The position numbers and the translations under genes are program-made. From Candidatus Babeliales bacterium (GTDB taxonomy: Bacteria > Babelota > Babeliae > Babelales > UASB340), in NCBI GenBank assembly GCA_023133515.1, contig JAGLWI010000008.1:1-37517 (forward strand): a DNA stretch of 37,517 bases. The letters run 5' to 3'. Positions 18,257 through 26,480 of this stretch are shown here, piece after piece. Each line of letters starts with the position of its first letter. Positions within the stretch are counted from its first letter, which is position 1. The notes beneath the pieces were generated by a model, which did no database searches, was not told the DNA's origin, and saw only the letters and a program-made list of their open reading frames with translations.

Positions 18257-19296
18257 TGCTTTTTTTATATTTTTTAAAAAGATTTTACAAAAATTTTTTA
18301 TTATTTTTTTCAATTCTTGTTTTAATTTTTGGTGTTAGCGATCTTGTTGTACGTCTTCCTCTTTTGTCTTCATTCAAATCTTTATCAAAGATTTTTATTT
18401 TAATGTTTCCTTTAATGGCTCAATTTGCAATTCCAATTTCCTCTTGTCTTTCCGTGCAAAATGTATGTGGAAAATTGTATCTTTATGATGAGATTGTAAT
18501 TATTTACTTTTTTTCTAAAGCCCGTAAGTCTTTACAAAAGGCTGTTTTATTTTTTTCTATTTCAATAATTATATTTTATGTTCCATTGGTATTTGTTTGG
18601 GCTCCACAAAGTTACAAAAATGGTAAAGATTTTATTTTAAGGTTTGCAAAAGAGCAGTTTTATCAATTGGAACCTAATAAGTTTTATAATTTGGTTCCTG
18701 GTTTTACATTTTTTTTTAAAAAGAAAGAATATAATTATTGTAAGCCAATTTTTAAAAAACTATTATTAATGTGTAGTCAAAAAGGAGGAAAAGAAAGATA
18801 TATTGTTAATGCAAAAAATGGTTATTTGTTAAATAATACTTTATTTTTAGAAGAAGGTGTTATTCAAAGTATTGGTAATTCAAAACATTATTTTGGAAGC
18901 TTTAAGCAGACTCAGATGAATTTAGAAAGTTTTTTTGATTTAAAAAAAGAACCTGGCAACAAAAAACATCTTAAATTTTTTACTTGGGAAGAGTTAAAAA
19001 AATTTAAAAAAGATAATGCTGTAGTATACATTGAATATTACAAACGTATTGCACAAATTTTTTGGCAAATTATTTTCCCTTTTTTGGGTTTGTGGTCAAT
19101 TATGGTTTTTGCAAAAAGAAAAAGTAATTTGTTGATAAGTATATTTTTAAGTGGATTTATTTTTTTATTTTCTTATCTCTCTTTAAACTTTGCACAGATG
19201 TTTTATAATATAAAATATTGTTCTATTTTTATCATGTATTTTTCTATTTTTGTTGTGTCGTTTGTTTTGTATGGCTTATATAGGAATAAAAGATAG
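18256..19296 (+). CDS. LptF/LptG-type lipopolysaccharide export permease
   Basis: The 346-residue product has the YjgP/YjgQ layout: three N-terminal membrane segments (about 10-30, 45-68, 95-115), a periplasmic beta-jellyroll-like middle region, and three C-terminal membrane segments (about 260-340). In the Lpt system such subunits sit with LptB ATPase and pull LPS out of the inner membrane. The start is ATG 18256 overlapping the ymdB stop; a TTG one codon upstream is less likely. No second permease is adjacent, so LptF and LptG cannot be distinguished here. Its presence argues for an LPS-bearing outer membrane. Confidence 0.78.
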   Translation: MLFLYFLKRFYKNFLLFFSILVLIFGVSDLVVRLPLLSSFKSLSKIFILMFPLMAQFAIPISSCLSVQNVCGKLYLYDEIVIIYFFSKARKSLQKAVLFFSISIIIFYVPLVFVWAPQSYKNGKDFILRFAKEQFYQLEPNKFYNLVPGFTFFFKKKEYNYCKPIFKKLLLMCSQKGGKERYIVNAKNGYLLNNTLFLEEGVIQSIGNSKHYFGSFKQTQMNLESFFDLKKEPGNKKHLKFFTWEELKKFKKDNAVVYIEYYKRIAQIFWQIIFPFLGLWSIMVFAKRKSNLLISIFLSGFIFLFSYLSLNFAQMFYNIKYCSIFIMYFSIFVVSFVLYGLYRNKR

Positions 19297-19317
19297 TAAG
19301 AAATAGGGAGAAATATA

Positions 19318-20229
19318 GTGTTTTTAGTAGTTTTACTTTATGCAATTCTAGCTTCAACTTTTACTATTGCCAAAATTGCTCTTTCATATTCTCAACCGTT
19401 TTTTATAATAGGTTTTCGTATGACACTTGCAGGAATCTTAATGATGTTATATCTATATTTTTTTAATAATAAAAGGTTTCTATTAAAAAAAGAAGATATA
19501 GGATTATTTTTAATGGCATCTGTATTTCATGTTTATTTAGCTTTTATCCCAGAATTTTGGGCTTTACAATTCTTGTCTTCTTCTAAAGTAAATCTGATTT
19601 ATTCGGCCACACCATTTATTGCAGCACTTTTGTCATATTTTTTACTTTCAGAAAAACTTGGGTTTAAAAAATTTGCTGGAATGATGATTGGGCTTTTTGG
19701 GCTTGCACCTATTTTTATGACTCAATCGGGCGTCCGAGAAGCTTTAATGGAATTTGCAAGTATATCAATACCTGAGGTTGTACTTCTTGGGGCAGTAACT
19801 AGTGCTGCTTATGCTTGGTTTATTGTAAAAAAACTTTTAAATAAAGGATATTCATTATTGATGATAAATGGATTTGCAATGTTTATTGGTGGTTTGGGAG
19901 CTTTTGTTACCTCTTTTTTTTCACTTGAAAGAAACAAAGTTCTTATTAAAGATTTTTGGCCATTCTTATTTTGGACTTTGTTGTTAATTCTTGTTGCAAA
20001 TATTGTGGTTTATAATTTTTATGGTTGGTTGATAAAACATTTTTCTATTACTTTTGTTACAAGTGCTGGTTTTTTGTGTCCAATATTTGGAGCTTTTTAT
20101 GGGTGGTTTTTTTTGAATGAAAAGATAACATGGCATTATTTTTTATCATTTGTTTTTGTAGCATGTGGATTATATCTTTTTTATAAAGAAGAGATAAAGA
20201 AGAGACAAAAAAGAAATAGAATAATATGA
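19318..20229 (+). CDS. EamA/DMT-family transporter
   Basis: The 303-residue product has about ten membrane helices in two EamA halves. The first contains FRMTLAGILMMLYLY and SATPFIAALLSYFLLSEKLGFKKFAGM; the second has VTSAGFLCPIFGAFYGWFFLNEKITW, the matching LNEK motif. Members export or import metabolites, and the substrate cannot be inferred. The start is GTG with AGGGAG 8 bases upstream, 21 bases after the previous gene. The stop lies 4 bases from the convergent gmk stop. Confidence 0.88.
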   Translation: MFLVVLLYAILASTFTIAKIALSYSQPFFIIGFRMTLAGILMMLYLYFFNNKRFLLKKEDIGLFLMASVFHVYLAFIPEFWALQFLSSSKVNLIYSATPFIAALLSYFLLSEKLGFKKFAGMMIGLFGLAPIFMTQSGVREALMEFASISIPEVVLLGAVTSAAYAWFIVKKLLNKGYSLLMINGFAMFIGGLGAFVTSFFSLERNKVLIKDFWPFLFWTLLLILVANIVVYNFYGWLIKHFSITFVTSAGFLCPIFGAFYGWFFLNEKITWHYFLSFVFVACGLYLFYKEEIKKRQKRNRII

Positions 20230-20252
20230 TTTATTATTCTGTTTCTTTTTTT
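20207..20252. terminator. Bidirectional terminator overlapping two stop codons
   Basis: AGAAATAGAATAAT (20212-20225) pairs with ATTATTCTGTTTCT (20233-20246), with one G-U pair. An A-run precedes and a T-run follows, so the hairpin reads as an intrinsic terminator on both strands. It contains the stop codons of the EamA gene (+) and gmk (-). Confidence 0.8.
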
Positions 20253-20824
20253 AAGATTTTTATCAATTCTGCAATTGTTTGTTCAAATACATCATTGACA
20301 ACATTAAATTTGAATAATCTTGATTTATGAGCTTCTTTTGTTTCTTCTTGGGCAATTTGCATTCTTTTTTCTATTTGGGTGTTTGACATGTTTCCACGAG
20401 ACAGAAGTCGTCTTTTAAGTTCTTCCATGTTTGGTGCGGTTATCCATATTAGAATAGCTTTAGGAACTGCTTGATTTAATGATTTTGCGCCATTGATATC
20501 AGTAATGGCTATAAGTATTTTATTCATTTCCAAATCTGTTAAAATATTTGTTGAAGAACCATAATATTTACCGTTATAAACATTTGTTTCTAGGAAAAAA
20601 TTGTTTTTAAATCTTTTATCAAATTCTGCAGAGTTTAAAAAATAGTAATCTTTTCCTTCTGTTTCGTTTTCTCTAGGAGAACGATTTGTATATGTGATGA
20701 CTCTTGAGATATCATATTGATTATTTAATCTTTTTATTACTTCTTTGATAAGGCTTGTTTTCCCGGCTCCGGATGGAGCTGAGATTACAAAAAGTTTTCC
20801 ACTTTTATTATTGTTTGTAGCCAT
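20234..20824 (-). CDS. gmk: Guanylate kinase
   Basis: Gmk phosphorylates GMP to GDP. The 196-residue product has the P-loop SAPSGAGKTSL (residues 15-25), the GMP-binding TNRSPRENETEGKDYYFLN segment, and NVYNGKYYGSS. The lid region RLLSRGNMSNTQIEKRM follows. The ATG is preceded by GGGAAAAAT. It faces the EamA gene and is divergent from the protease gene, with 123 bases between their starts. Confidence 0.96.
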   Translation of the reverse strand: MATNNNKSGKLFVISAPSGAGKTSLIKEVIKRLNNQYDISRVITYTNRSPRENETEGKDYYFLNSAEFDKRFKNNFFLETNVYNGKYYGSSTNILTDLEMNKILIAITDINGAKSLNQAVPKAILIWITAPNMEELKRRLLSRGNMSNTQIEKRMQIAQEETKEAHKSRLFKFNVVNDVFEQTIAELIKILKKETE

Positions 20825-20947
20825 ATTTTTCCCATTTTTGAAAATTTTACAAATAAATTAAAGTGTGATAGGCTTTCAAACCTTTCATAATTGTTGAAGT
20901 CTAAAATTAATTTACTGTCTCTCTAGCTATTTGTAAAGAGGATTTTT

Positions 20948-22606
20948 ATGATCAGAAAATTAAATTCTAATTTTTTTGTTTTAACTAAATATTTGGTTTT
21001 TATTGTTGCTCTAAATATTTTTAATTTTAATATTGTTTTGTCAAATTATGATTACAAAAATATTCAAATAGGGGGGGTGAAAAGTTTGCCTCTTTATAAT
21101 TATTTAAATGAAATAAAACTTTTTATAAAGGAAGAGTCTGAGCCACAAAATGACATAAATGTATCTGAATCATTTTTAATAAATAATTCTGTTTATACAT
21201 ATTTATGTCAGGAGATTGATCTTATCAAAAATTTAACTGAGATTTTTAAAAAGAGGGCTATGACATATAATCCTAGAATAGAACATGATTTTTTTGCTAT
21301 CTGTTTGTATTTTGATCAATTTGATAGTATTAATCCTTGGAATCTTCGCCAATTAAGAAATATGACTTTAAAATTTAATGATTATCTGAGTAGTTATTTT
21401 GAAAGAAAAAAAGATTTTTTACCGATAGAGGATATTGATTTGATTAATAATCTTCAAACATTTAATTATTTATTATTAAAATATTTTTTGGATGATGAAT
21501 TTATAAAATTAACATTTTTAGATAAGGCTGTTGATTTTTGTATTTATAGACCAATAGAATTTGTTGGAAAATATAAAAAAACTGTTTGTTTTTGTTTAGC
21601 TACTTGTGGAACATATTTTTTTCATCCTCAGCTAGAGAGCTTCTTTAAAAAATATTTTGGTGAAAAAGAATCTAACGGTGGAAAAGAAAATAACAATATT
21701 ATTGATTTTGAAGTTCCAAGACAAGAAGGGCTAACGTGTGGTAAACATGCGGCAATAAATGCTGCATTTTTTTCTTTTAGCGATAATGAAAAAGTGACAA
21801 AGAAGAGATCAAACGATTCTAATTTGTTCAAAAAAATATCTGCATTTGTTGATGAAATTATATTAGATGGTAGAAAGAATCGAAAAGTTAGAGATACAAA
21901 TAATCTTTATGGTAATGAAATAGAAAATGTTATTTTTAAAATATTTGATCCTAAAGGAAAGTATTATGATTTCATGAAAAAAGAGTTTGGAGATTTGCAT
22001 TTTCCTAGTATTAAAAATAGAATTCATGTGATTCGTGATATTGAAAGTATTAATGCTGGTCGAGGAATTACAAAGTCTTTTTCTAAAGGTTATAATGATT
22101 TTCAATGTGGTATTTCTCAAATTTTTATAATTAGATCTGATACAAAATCACCTGATTCTATAGGACATTGGTATACAATAAAATTTGACAAAGACAAAGA
22201 TACAAAAACATGGGTAGCTGATTCATTAGGTTCTAATAGGCATAACAATGATAAGTATATGAAAAATATAATTAAGTTATATGATAATGATGACGAAAAT
22301 AAAATACTTTCTATAGTGCAGATTGGAATTAATTCTGAATTTAATAGTTTTGATTGTATTTCTGAGCAACAAGGTATTTCGGAAAATAATTTTATTAGAT
22401 GGTTTTATCATTTTAAGAACGCTGTTATTAAAGCTAAAGATAATAATCTTGTAGATGTGAATAAAAAAGAATTTGAAAAAAGATTTATTGAGATTAAAAA
22501 AGAAAAAAAGAAGATAAGAAAAACTAATATTAAAAAAATATCTACTAATGCTTTAAAAAAAATGTATTCAGCAGATAATTTTGATGAATATCTGCAAAAA
22601 CTTTGA
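20948..22606 (+). CDS. Secreted Josephin-like cysteine protease (putative deubiquitinase)
   Basis: The 552-residue product begins with a hydrophobic export signal or anchor (about residues 9-32), then a helical region and a second hydrophobic patch near 210-225. The probable catalytic domain spans about 253-430. It has a Gln-Cys box RQEGLTCGKHAAINA (Gln259, Cys264) and a His box GHWYTIKF (His407) with Asp425 in WVADSLGS. The Gln-to-Cys spacing and the sequence QEG-x-x-C-x-x-H match the Josephin domain of ataxin-3, and the order Cys-His-Asp/Asn fits too. Ulp1-type proteases have His before Cys, so are less likely. A role on host ubiquitin is inference. AAGAGGA precedes the ATG. The C-terminus is Lys-rich. 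Confidence 0.65.
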   Translation: MIRKLNSNFFVLTKYLVFIVALNIFNFNIVLSNYDYKNIQIGGVKSLPLYNYLNEIKLFIKEESEPQNDINVSESFLINNSVYTYLCQEIDLIKNLTEIFKKRAMTYNPRIEHDFFAICLYFDQFDSINPWNLRQLRNMTLKFNDYLSSYFERKKDFLPIEDIDLINNLQTFNYLLLKYFLDDEFIKLTFLDKAVDFCIYRPIEFVGKYKKTVCFCLATCGTYFFHPQLESFFKKYFGEKESNGGKENNNIIDFEVPRQEGLTCGKHAAINAAFFSFSDNEKVTKKRSNDSNLFKKISAFVDEIILDGRKNRKVRDTNNLYGNEIENVIFKIFDPKGKYYDFMKKEFGDLHFPSIKNRIHVIRDIESINAGRGITKSFSKGYNDFQCGISQIFIIRSDTKSPDSIGHWYTIKFDKDKDTKTWVADSLGSNRHNNDKYMKNIIKLYDNDDENKILSIVQIGINSEFNSFDCISEQQGISENNFIRWFYHFKNAVIKAKDNNLVDVNKKEFEKRFIEIKKEKKKIRKTNIKKISTNALKKMYSADNFDEYLQKL

Positions 22607-22719
22607 TAAATATTTAGAAAATAAAAAAGATTAGTTTTTAGTAATAATTGATTTTTTCTAATATTAGGTTTATTAAATAGCTATTTCTATCTTTATGAGA
22701 TATTTGATAAAATATTTGG

Positions 22720-22725
22720 TATGAT
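22720..22725 (+). promoter_or_regulatory. Extended -10 element upstream of proS
   Basis: TGG-TATGAT forms an extended -10 pattern ending 57 bases before the proS start. No good -35 is visible, which extended -10 promoters tolerate. Confidence 0.35.
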
Positions 22726-22782
22726 ATAGTCAATAAATTATTTCTTTGTTTTTTAATTATATTTTTTTGTTAGGTAGCTTTT

Positions 22783-24216
22783 ATGGGTAATATTGCTGAT
22801 ATTGAGAAAGATACTGCTCAATGGTATCAGGATGTTTTAAAAGAGTCTGAATTTATTGATTATAGTCCTGTTAAAGGATGTTTTGTTTTTAGACCTTATT
22901 GTTATGCTCTTTGGGAAAATATAAAGTGTATTTTGGATAAAAAGATAAAAGAAACCGGTGCTCAAAATGCGTATTTTCCTCTTTTAATTCCAGAGTCATT
23001 TATAAAAAAAGAAGCAAAGCATATTGAAGGATTTTCTCCGGAACTTGCGGTTGTAACTTATGCTGGAGGTAAAAAATTAGAAGAACCATTAGTTATAAGA
23101 CCAACTTCTGAGACCATAATTTATTACATGTTTGCTAAGTGGATTAAATCTTGGAGAGATCTACCATTAAAGATTAATCAGTGGGCAAACATTATTCGTT
23201 GGGAGATGCGTACAAGACCTTTTTTGCGGTCGACAGAATTTTTATGGCAAGAGGGACATACGGCTCATGCAACAAAAGATGGGGCAAAAAAAAATGCAAT
23301 AGAAATGCTTCAGATTTATCAAGATTTTATTCAAGATTATCTAGCCATTCCTGTTGTTAGTGGTATTAAAAGTGAAAGTGAACGATTTGCGGGAGCTGAT
23401 TCAACATATTGTATTGAAAGCCTTATGTGTGACGGAAAAGCGCTACAGATGGGAACGACGCATATATTAGCTCAAAGTTTTTCTAATTCTTTTGATATTA
23501 AATTTCAAGACGAGGATGGTAATCTTCAATTTCCTTATTGTTCATCGTGGGGAATGTCGACACGTCTTATAGGAGCAATTATTTTAGTTCATGGCGATCA
23601 GAATGGACTTGTTATGCCGCCTAAAGTAGCACCAATTAAAGCTATTATTGTTCCGATATACAAAAATGATGAAGAAAAAAATAAAATTTTGAGTAAGGCT
23701 TATGAGTTAAAAGAGATTTTTTGTGATGATGGAATAAAAGTTGAAGTAGATGACGATGAACAATTAACACCAGGTGCTAAATTTTTTAAGTGGGAACTTA
23801 AAGGTATTCCTGTTAGAATAGAAATTGGCCCAAAAGATATTGAGAAAAATAATGTTGTACTTGTTAATAGATTTGAAAAAGAAAAAAATAAGAAAAAAAA
23901 AGTTGTAAGCATTGAAAATGTTGGAAATGAGCTACCACAGTTTTTGGATAAAATTCAAAATCAGATGTTTCAAGAGGCAAAAAAGAAACTAGGTGAAAAT
24001 TGGTATCAATCAGAAAAACTTAGTGAATTTGGAGAAAATCTTTCGAAGGAAGGTGGATTTTATGAGGTTGGTTGGTGTGGAAATGCTGATTGTGAGGACA
24101 GTTTAAAAGAGTTTAAGGCCTCAATAAGATGTCTTTTGGAGAAAAAGAAACATCCTTCTTGTTTTTTATGTGGTAAATCTAGTAAAACAGATATATTAGT
24201 TGCAAAAGCTTATTAG
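22783..24216 (+). CDS. proS: Prolyl-tRNA synthetase, archaeal/eukaryotic type
   Basis: ProRS charges tRNA-Pro. At 477 residues without the large insertion (INS) editing domain of the long bacterial type, it belongs to the short archaeal/eukaryotic-like class. Class II motif 2 is visible (RWEMRTRPFLRSTEFLWQEGHTAHA), with ALQMGTTHILAQSFSNSF and motif 3-like MSTRLIGAIILVHGD. The C-terminal zinc-ribbon-like domain keeps four Cys (GWCGNADC...SCFLCGK) and ends in Tyr, as in this class. TAGGTAG lies 5 bases before the ATG. The recombinase gene starts 39 bases downstream. Confidence 0.95.
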   Translation: MGNIADIEKDTAQWYQDVLKESEFIDYSPVKGCFVFRPYCYALWENIKCILDKKIKETGAQNAYFPLLIPESFIKKEAKHIEGFSPELAVVTYAGGKKLEEPLVIRPTSETIIYYMFAKWIKSWRDLPLKINQWANIIRWEMRTRPFLRSTEFLWQEGHTAHATKDGAKKNAIEMLQIYQDFIQDYLAIPVVSGIKSESERFAGADSTYCIESLMCDGKALQMGTTHILAQSFSNSFDIKFQDEDGNLQFPYCSSWGMSTRLIGAIILVHGDQNGLVMPPKVAPIKAIIVPIYKNDEEKNKILSKAYELKEIFCDDGIKVEVDDDEQLTPGAKFFKWELKGIPVRIEIGPKDIEKNNVVLVNRFEKEKNKKKKVVSIENVGNELPQFLDKIQNQMFQEAKKKLGENWYQSEKLSEFGENLSKEGGFYEVGWCGNADCEDSLKEFKASIRCLLEKKKHPSCFLCGKSSKTDILVAKAY

Positions 24217-24255
24217 TTTTCTTAATTAATGTATGGCTTATTGGAGAGTAGCCTT

Positions 24256-25194
24256 ATGCATGATATTGATAAATTTAATGATAATAAAATTTTAACTCTT
24301 TTCCAAACTTATCTTTTGACAGAAAAACGAGTATCTATGAATACGTTTTTTGCGTATAAAAAAGATATTGATCAATTGTTTAATTTTTTAAAAGAGAATA
24401 AAATTTGTTTAAAAAAGTGTAATAAAAATCATTTAAAAAGATTTTTAAGGATTTTAAAGAGGAAGGGGTTGAGTGCAAAAACACTTTCAAGAAAAATATC
24501 TTCGTTAAAAACTTTATTCAATTATTTGAATGAAAGATTTAAGTTGTCTAACCGTGCGAGTTCTTTAGTTTTTCCAAAACTAGAAAAAAAACTTCCTATT
24601 TATTTGACTGAAACTGAAGTGCAGCAATTGCTTATGGCGGCAAATGAAGATACAACCGATAAGGGAATAAGAAATAGGGTAATGCTTTATCTTTTGTATG
24701 CTTCAGGTATGAGAGTTTCGGAACTTGTAAGTTTGACGATTGATCAAATACATTTTGATACAGGATTTGTATCATTGGTTGGAAAGGGAAATAAAGAAAG
24801 ATTAATTCCTTTACCAAAAAATGTTATGGGGCTTTTAAAATATTATATAGATGAAATTCATGTTAGTCTTTTGTCTAAAAAGGCTAATTTACAAGAACAA
24901 TCAAAAAATAATTATTTATTTTTTTCATATTATAAAGGAGAGTGTAAGTCAATTTCAAGACAATCTTTTTGGATTATTCTTAAAAAGATTTTAAGTAGAG
25001 CTGACATTGTAAAAAATGTTTCGCCTCATACTTTAAGACATTCTTTGGCGACTCATCTTCTTAAAAGTGGAGCAAATATCAGATCTTTACAATTGTTACT
25101 TGGGCATGAACAGTTATCAACGGTTCAAATTTATACTCATTTGCAAACTAGTCATATTAGAAAGGTTTATGATAAAAAACATCCTAGAGCGTAA
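24256..25194 (+). CDS. xerD: Tyrosine recombinase of the XerC/XerD family
   Basis: Xer recombinases resolve chromosome dimers at dif. The 312-residue product has the N-terminal SAM-like core-binding domain (about 10-100) and the catalytic domain with all expected residues: Arg153 (ASGMRVSEL), Lys177 (GKGNKERLIPL), His258 and Arg261 (PHTLRHSLATHLL), His284 (LLGHEQLSTVQIYTH) and nucleophile Tyr293. I chose ATG 24256 over 24229 because GGAGAG precedes it by about 8 bases. XerC and XerD cannot be told apart here. The length is slightly above 298 because of a loop insertion before the His-x-x-Arg motif. It follows proS closely. Confidence 0.88.
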   Translation: MHDIDKFNDNKILTLFQTYLLTEKRVSMNTFFAYKKDIDQLFNFLKENKICLKKCNKNHLKRFLRILKRKGLSAKTLSRKISSLKTLFNYLNERFKLSNRASSLVFPKLEKKLPIYLTETEVQQLLMAANEDTTDKGIRNRVMLYLLYASGMRVSELVSLTIDQIHFDTGFVSLVGKGNKERLIPLPKNVMGLLKYYIDEIHVSLLSKKANLQEQSKNNYLFFSYYKGECKSISRQSFWIILKKILSRADIVKNVSPHTLRHSLATHLLKSGANIRSLQLLLGHEQLSTVQIYTHLQTSHIRKVYDKKHPRA

Positions 25195-25204
25195 ATAAAT
25201 TTTG

Positions 25205-25232
25205 TTGTAAATTAATTTTTATTTTTTATAAT
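25205..25232 (+). promoter_or_regulatory. Candidate promoter of dnaN
   Basis: TTGTAA (25205-25210) and TATAAT (25227-25232) are 16 bases apart, 90 bases before the dnaN start. A second TATAAT lies at 25238-25243. Confidence 0.45.
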
Positions 25233-25321
25233 AAGCTTATAATAATGTGATTTTTAGGTTATTCATAAAAAATGTTTAATATTAATAACTTTTAATTTTA
25301 GATAAAAAGAGAGATATAATC

Positions 25322-26449
25322 ATGGATGGTAAATTTGTTGTAGAACAGAAAGATATTTTATTACTTCTTACCTCAATGCAACCTATTTGTAGTAAAAGAA
25401 CAACTTTGGATATTACAGAATCGATTATGTTTCAGCTTACACCAAAAGAATTGACTTTAAAGGCTACTGATTTAGAAATAAGTTTACAGTCTAGTATGGA
25501 AATTGAGAGTGATTTTGTAGAAAATTTTGATTTTTTAATTTCAGGCAGGCGAATTTTTGAGTTAATAAAAGAAATGGAATCAGAAATAGAGTTTAAGTTT
25601 GATGGTAAAAAGCTTTATTTGAAATCTGGGGGTGTTGCATTACAGTTGAATATAAAGCAAACTGAAGATTTTCCATCTTTTCCTGAGCGCATAGAAAATT
25701 TAATGGAATTTAATTCAGAGTTTTTACTTCAGATGCTTTCAAAGGTTGCATTTTTAATTCCTCAAAATAATTCAAATTCGGCATTAAATGGAATGCTTTT
25801 GGAATTTTCGGATAATCAGATGTCAATGGTTACAACTGATGGTCATCGTCTTGCACGAATAAAAACAAATAAATATCAACTTCCCGAAAATAAAAAATGG
25901 TTGTTACCAAAACGTGCTGTTTTGGAACTTAAAAAGATTTTAGAAGAAACTAAAACTGAAAATGTTTTTATAGGAACATGTTCTAATCAACTTGTTTTTT
26001 CTGGTCAAAATTTTAATTTTTTTTCAAAACTTATTTCTGATCCATTTCCTCATTATGTTCCTGTTTTACAAAAAGATGGCTTTAGAGTTGCGACTCTTGA
26101 TAAACAATCTTTTGTAAAAACGTTAAAAAGAACAAGTTGTCTTTTATCTGGACAATTTGTTTCTACTAATTTTAAATTTAAACAAGGAAAACTTGATATA
26201 AATATGCATAATAAAGAGGTTGGAAAGATTGATGAATCATTGACTTTAGAAAAGTTTGATGGAGAAAGTGTTAAAAGTAGATTTTATTCTCCGTATATTC
26301 TTAGTGGTATGCAGGTTTTTGATGAAGAAAAAATTAACTTTTTTATTCATGATGAAGTTAAGCCTATTATTTTTGAGGGTGATGGAAAAGAGTACAATTT
26401 GACATATTTGGTTATGCCGGTTTCTTTGACTCAAGAACAAGAAGGTTAA
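25322..26449 (+). CDS. dnaN: DNA polymerase III beta sliding clamp
   Basis: The 375-residue product forms the ring that tethers polymerase III to DNA. Three clamp domains are recognisable: GRRIFELIKEM (domain 1), the conserved LNGMLLEFSDNQMSMVTTDGHRLA (domain 2) and a C-terminal domain ending YLVMPVSL, the normal clamp terminus with a short tail. It begins a dnaN-recF pair, with recF 31 bases downstream, but dnaA is not next to it. Confidence 0.96.
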   Translation: MDGKFVVEQKDILLLLTSMQPICSKRTTLDITESIMFQLTPKELTLKATDLEISLQSSMEIESDFVENFDFLISGRRIFELIKEMESEIEFKFDGKKLYLKSGGVALQLNIKQTEDFPSFPERIENLMEFNSEFLLQMLSKVAFLIPQNNSNSALNGMLLEFSDNQMSMVTTDGHRLARIKTNKYQLPENKKWLLPKRAVLELKKILEETKTENVFIGTCSNQLVFSGQNFNFFSKLISDPFPHYVPVLQKDGFRVATLDKQSFVKTLKRTSCLLSGQFVSTNFKFKQGKLDINMHNKEVGKIDESLTLEKFDGESVKSRFYSPYILSGMQVFDEEKINFFIHDEVKPIIFEGDGKEYNLTYLVMPVSLTQEQEG

Positions 26450-26480
26450 TAGAGTTGCGATGTGTTTGTTATGAGTCCCT

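Noticed and set aside
20948-22606. Ulp1/SENP (C48) type protease
   Set aside because: In that family the order is His, Asp, then Gln-Cys; here Gln-Cys comes first and His-Asp after.
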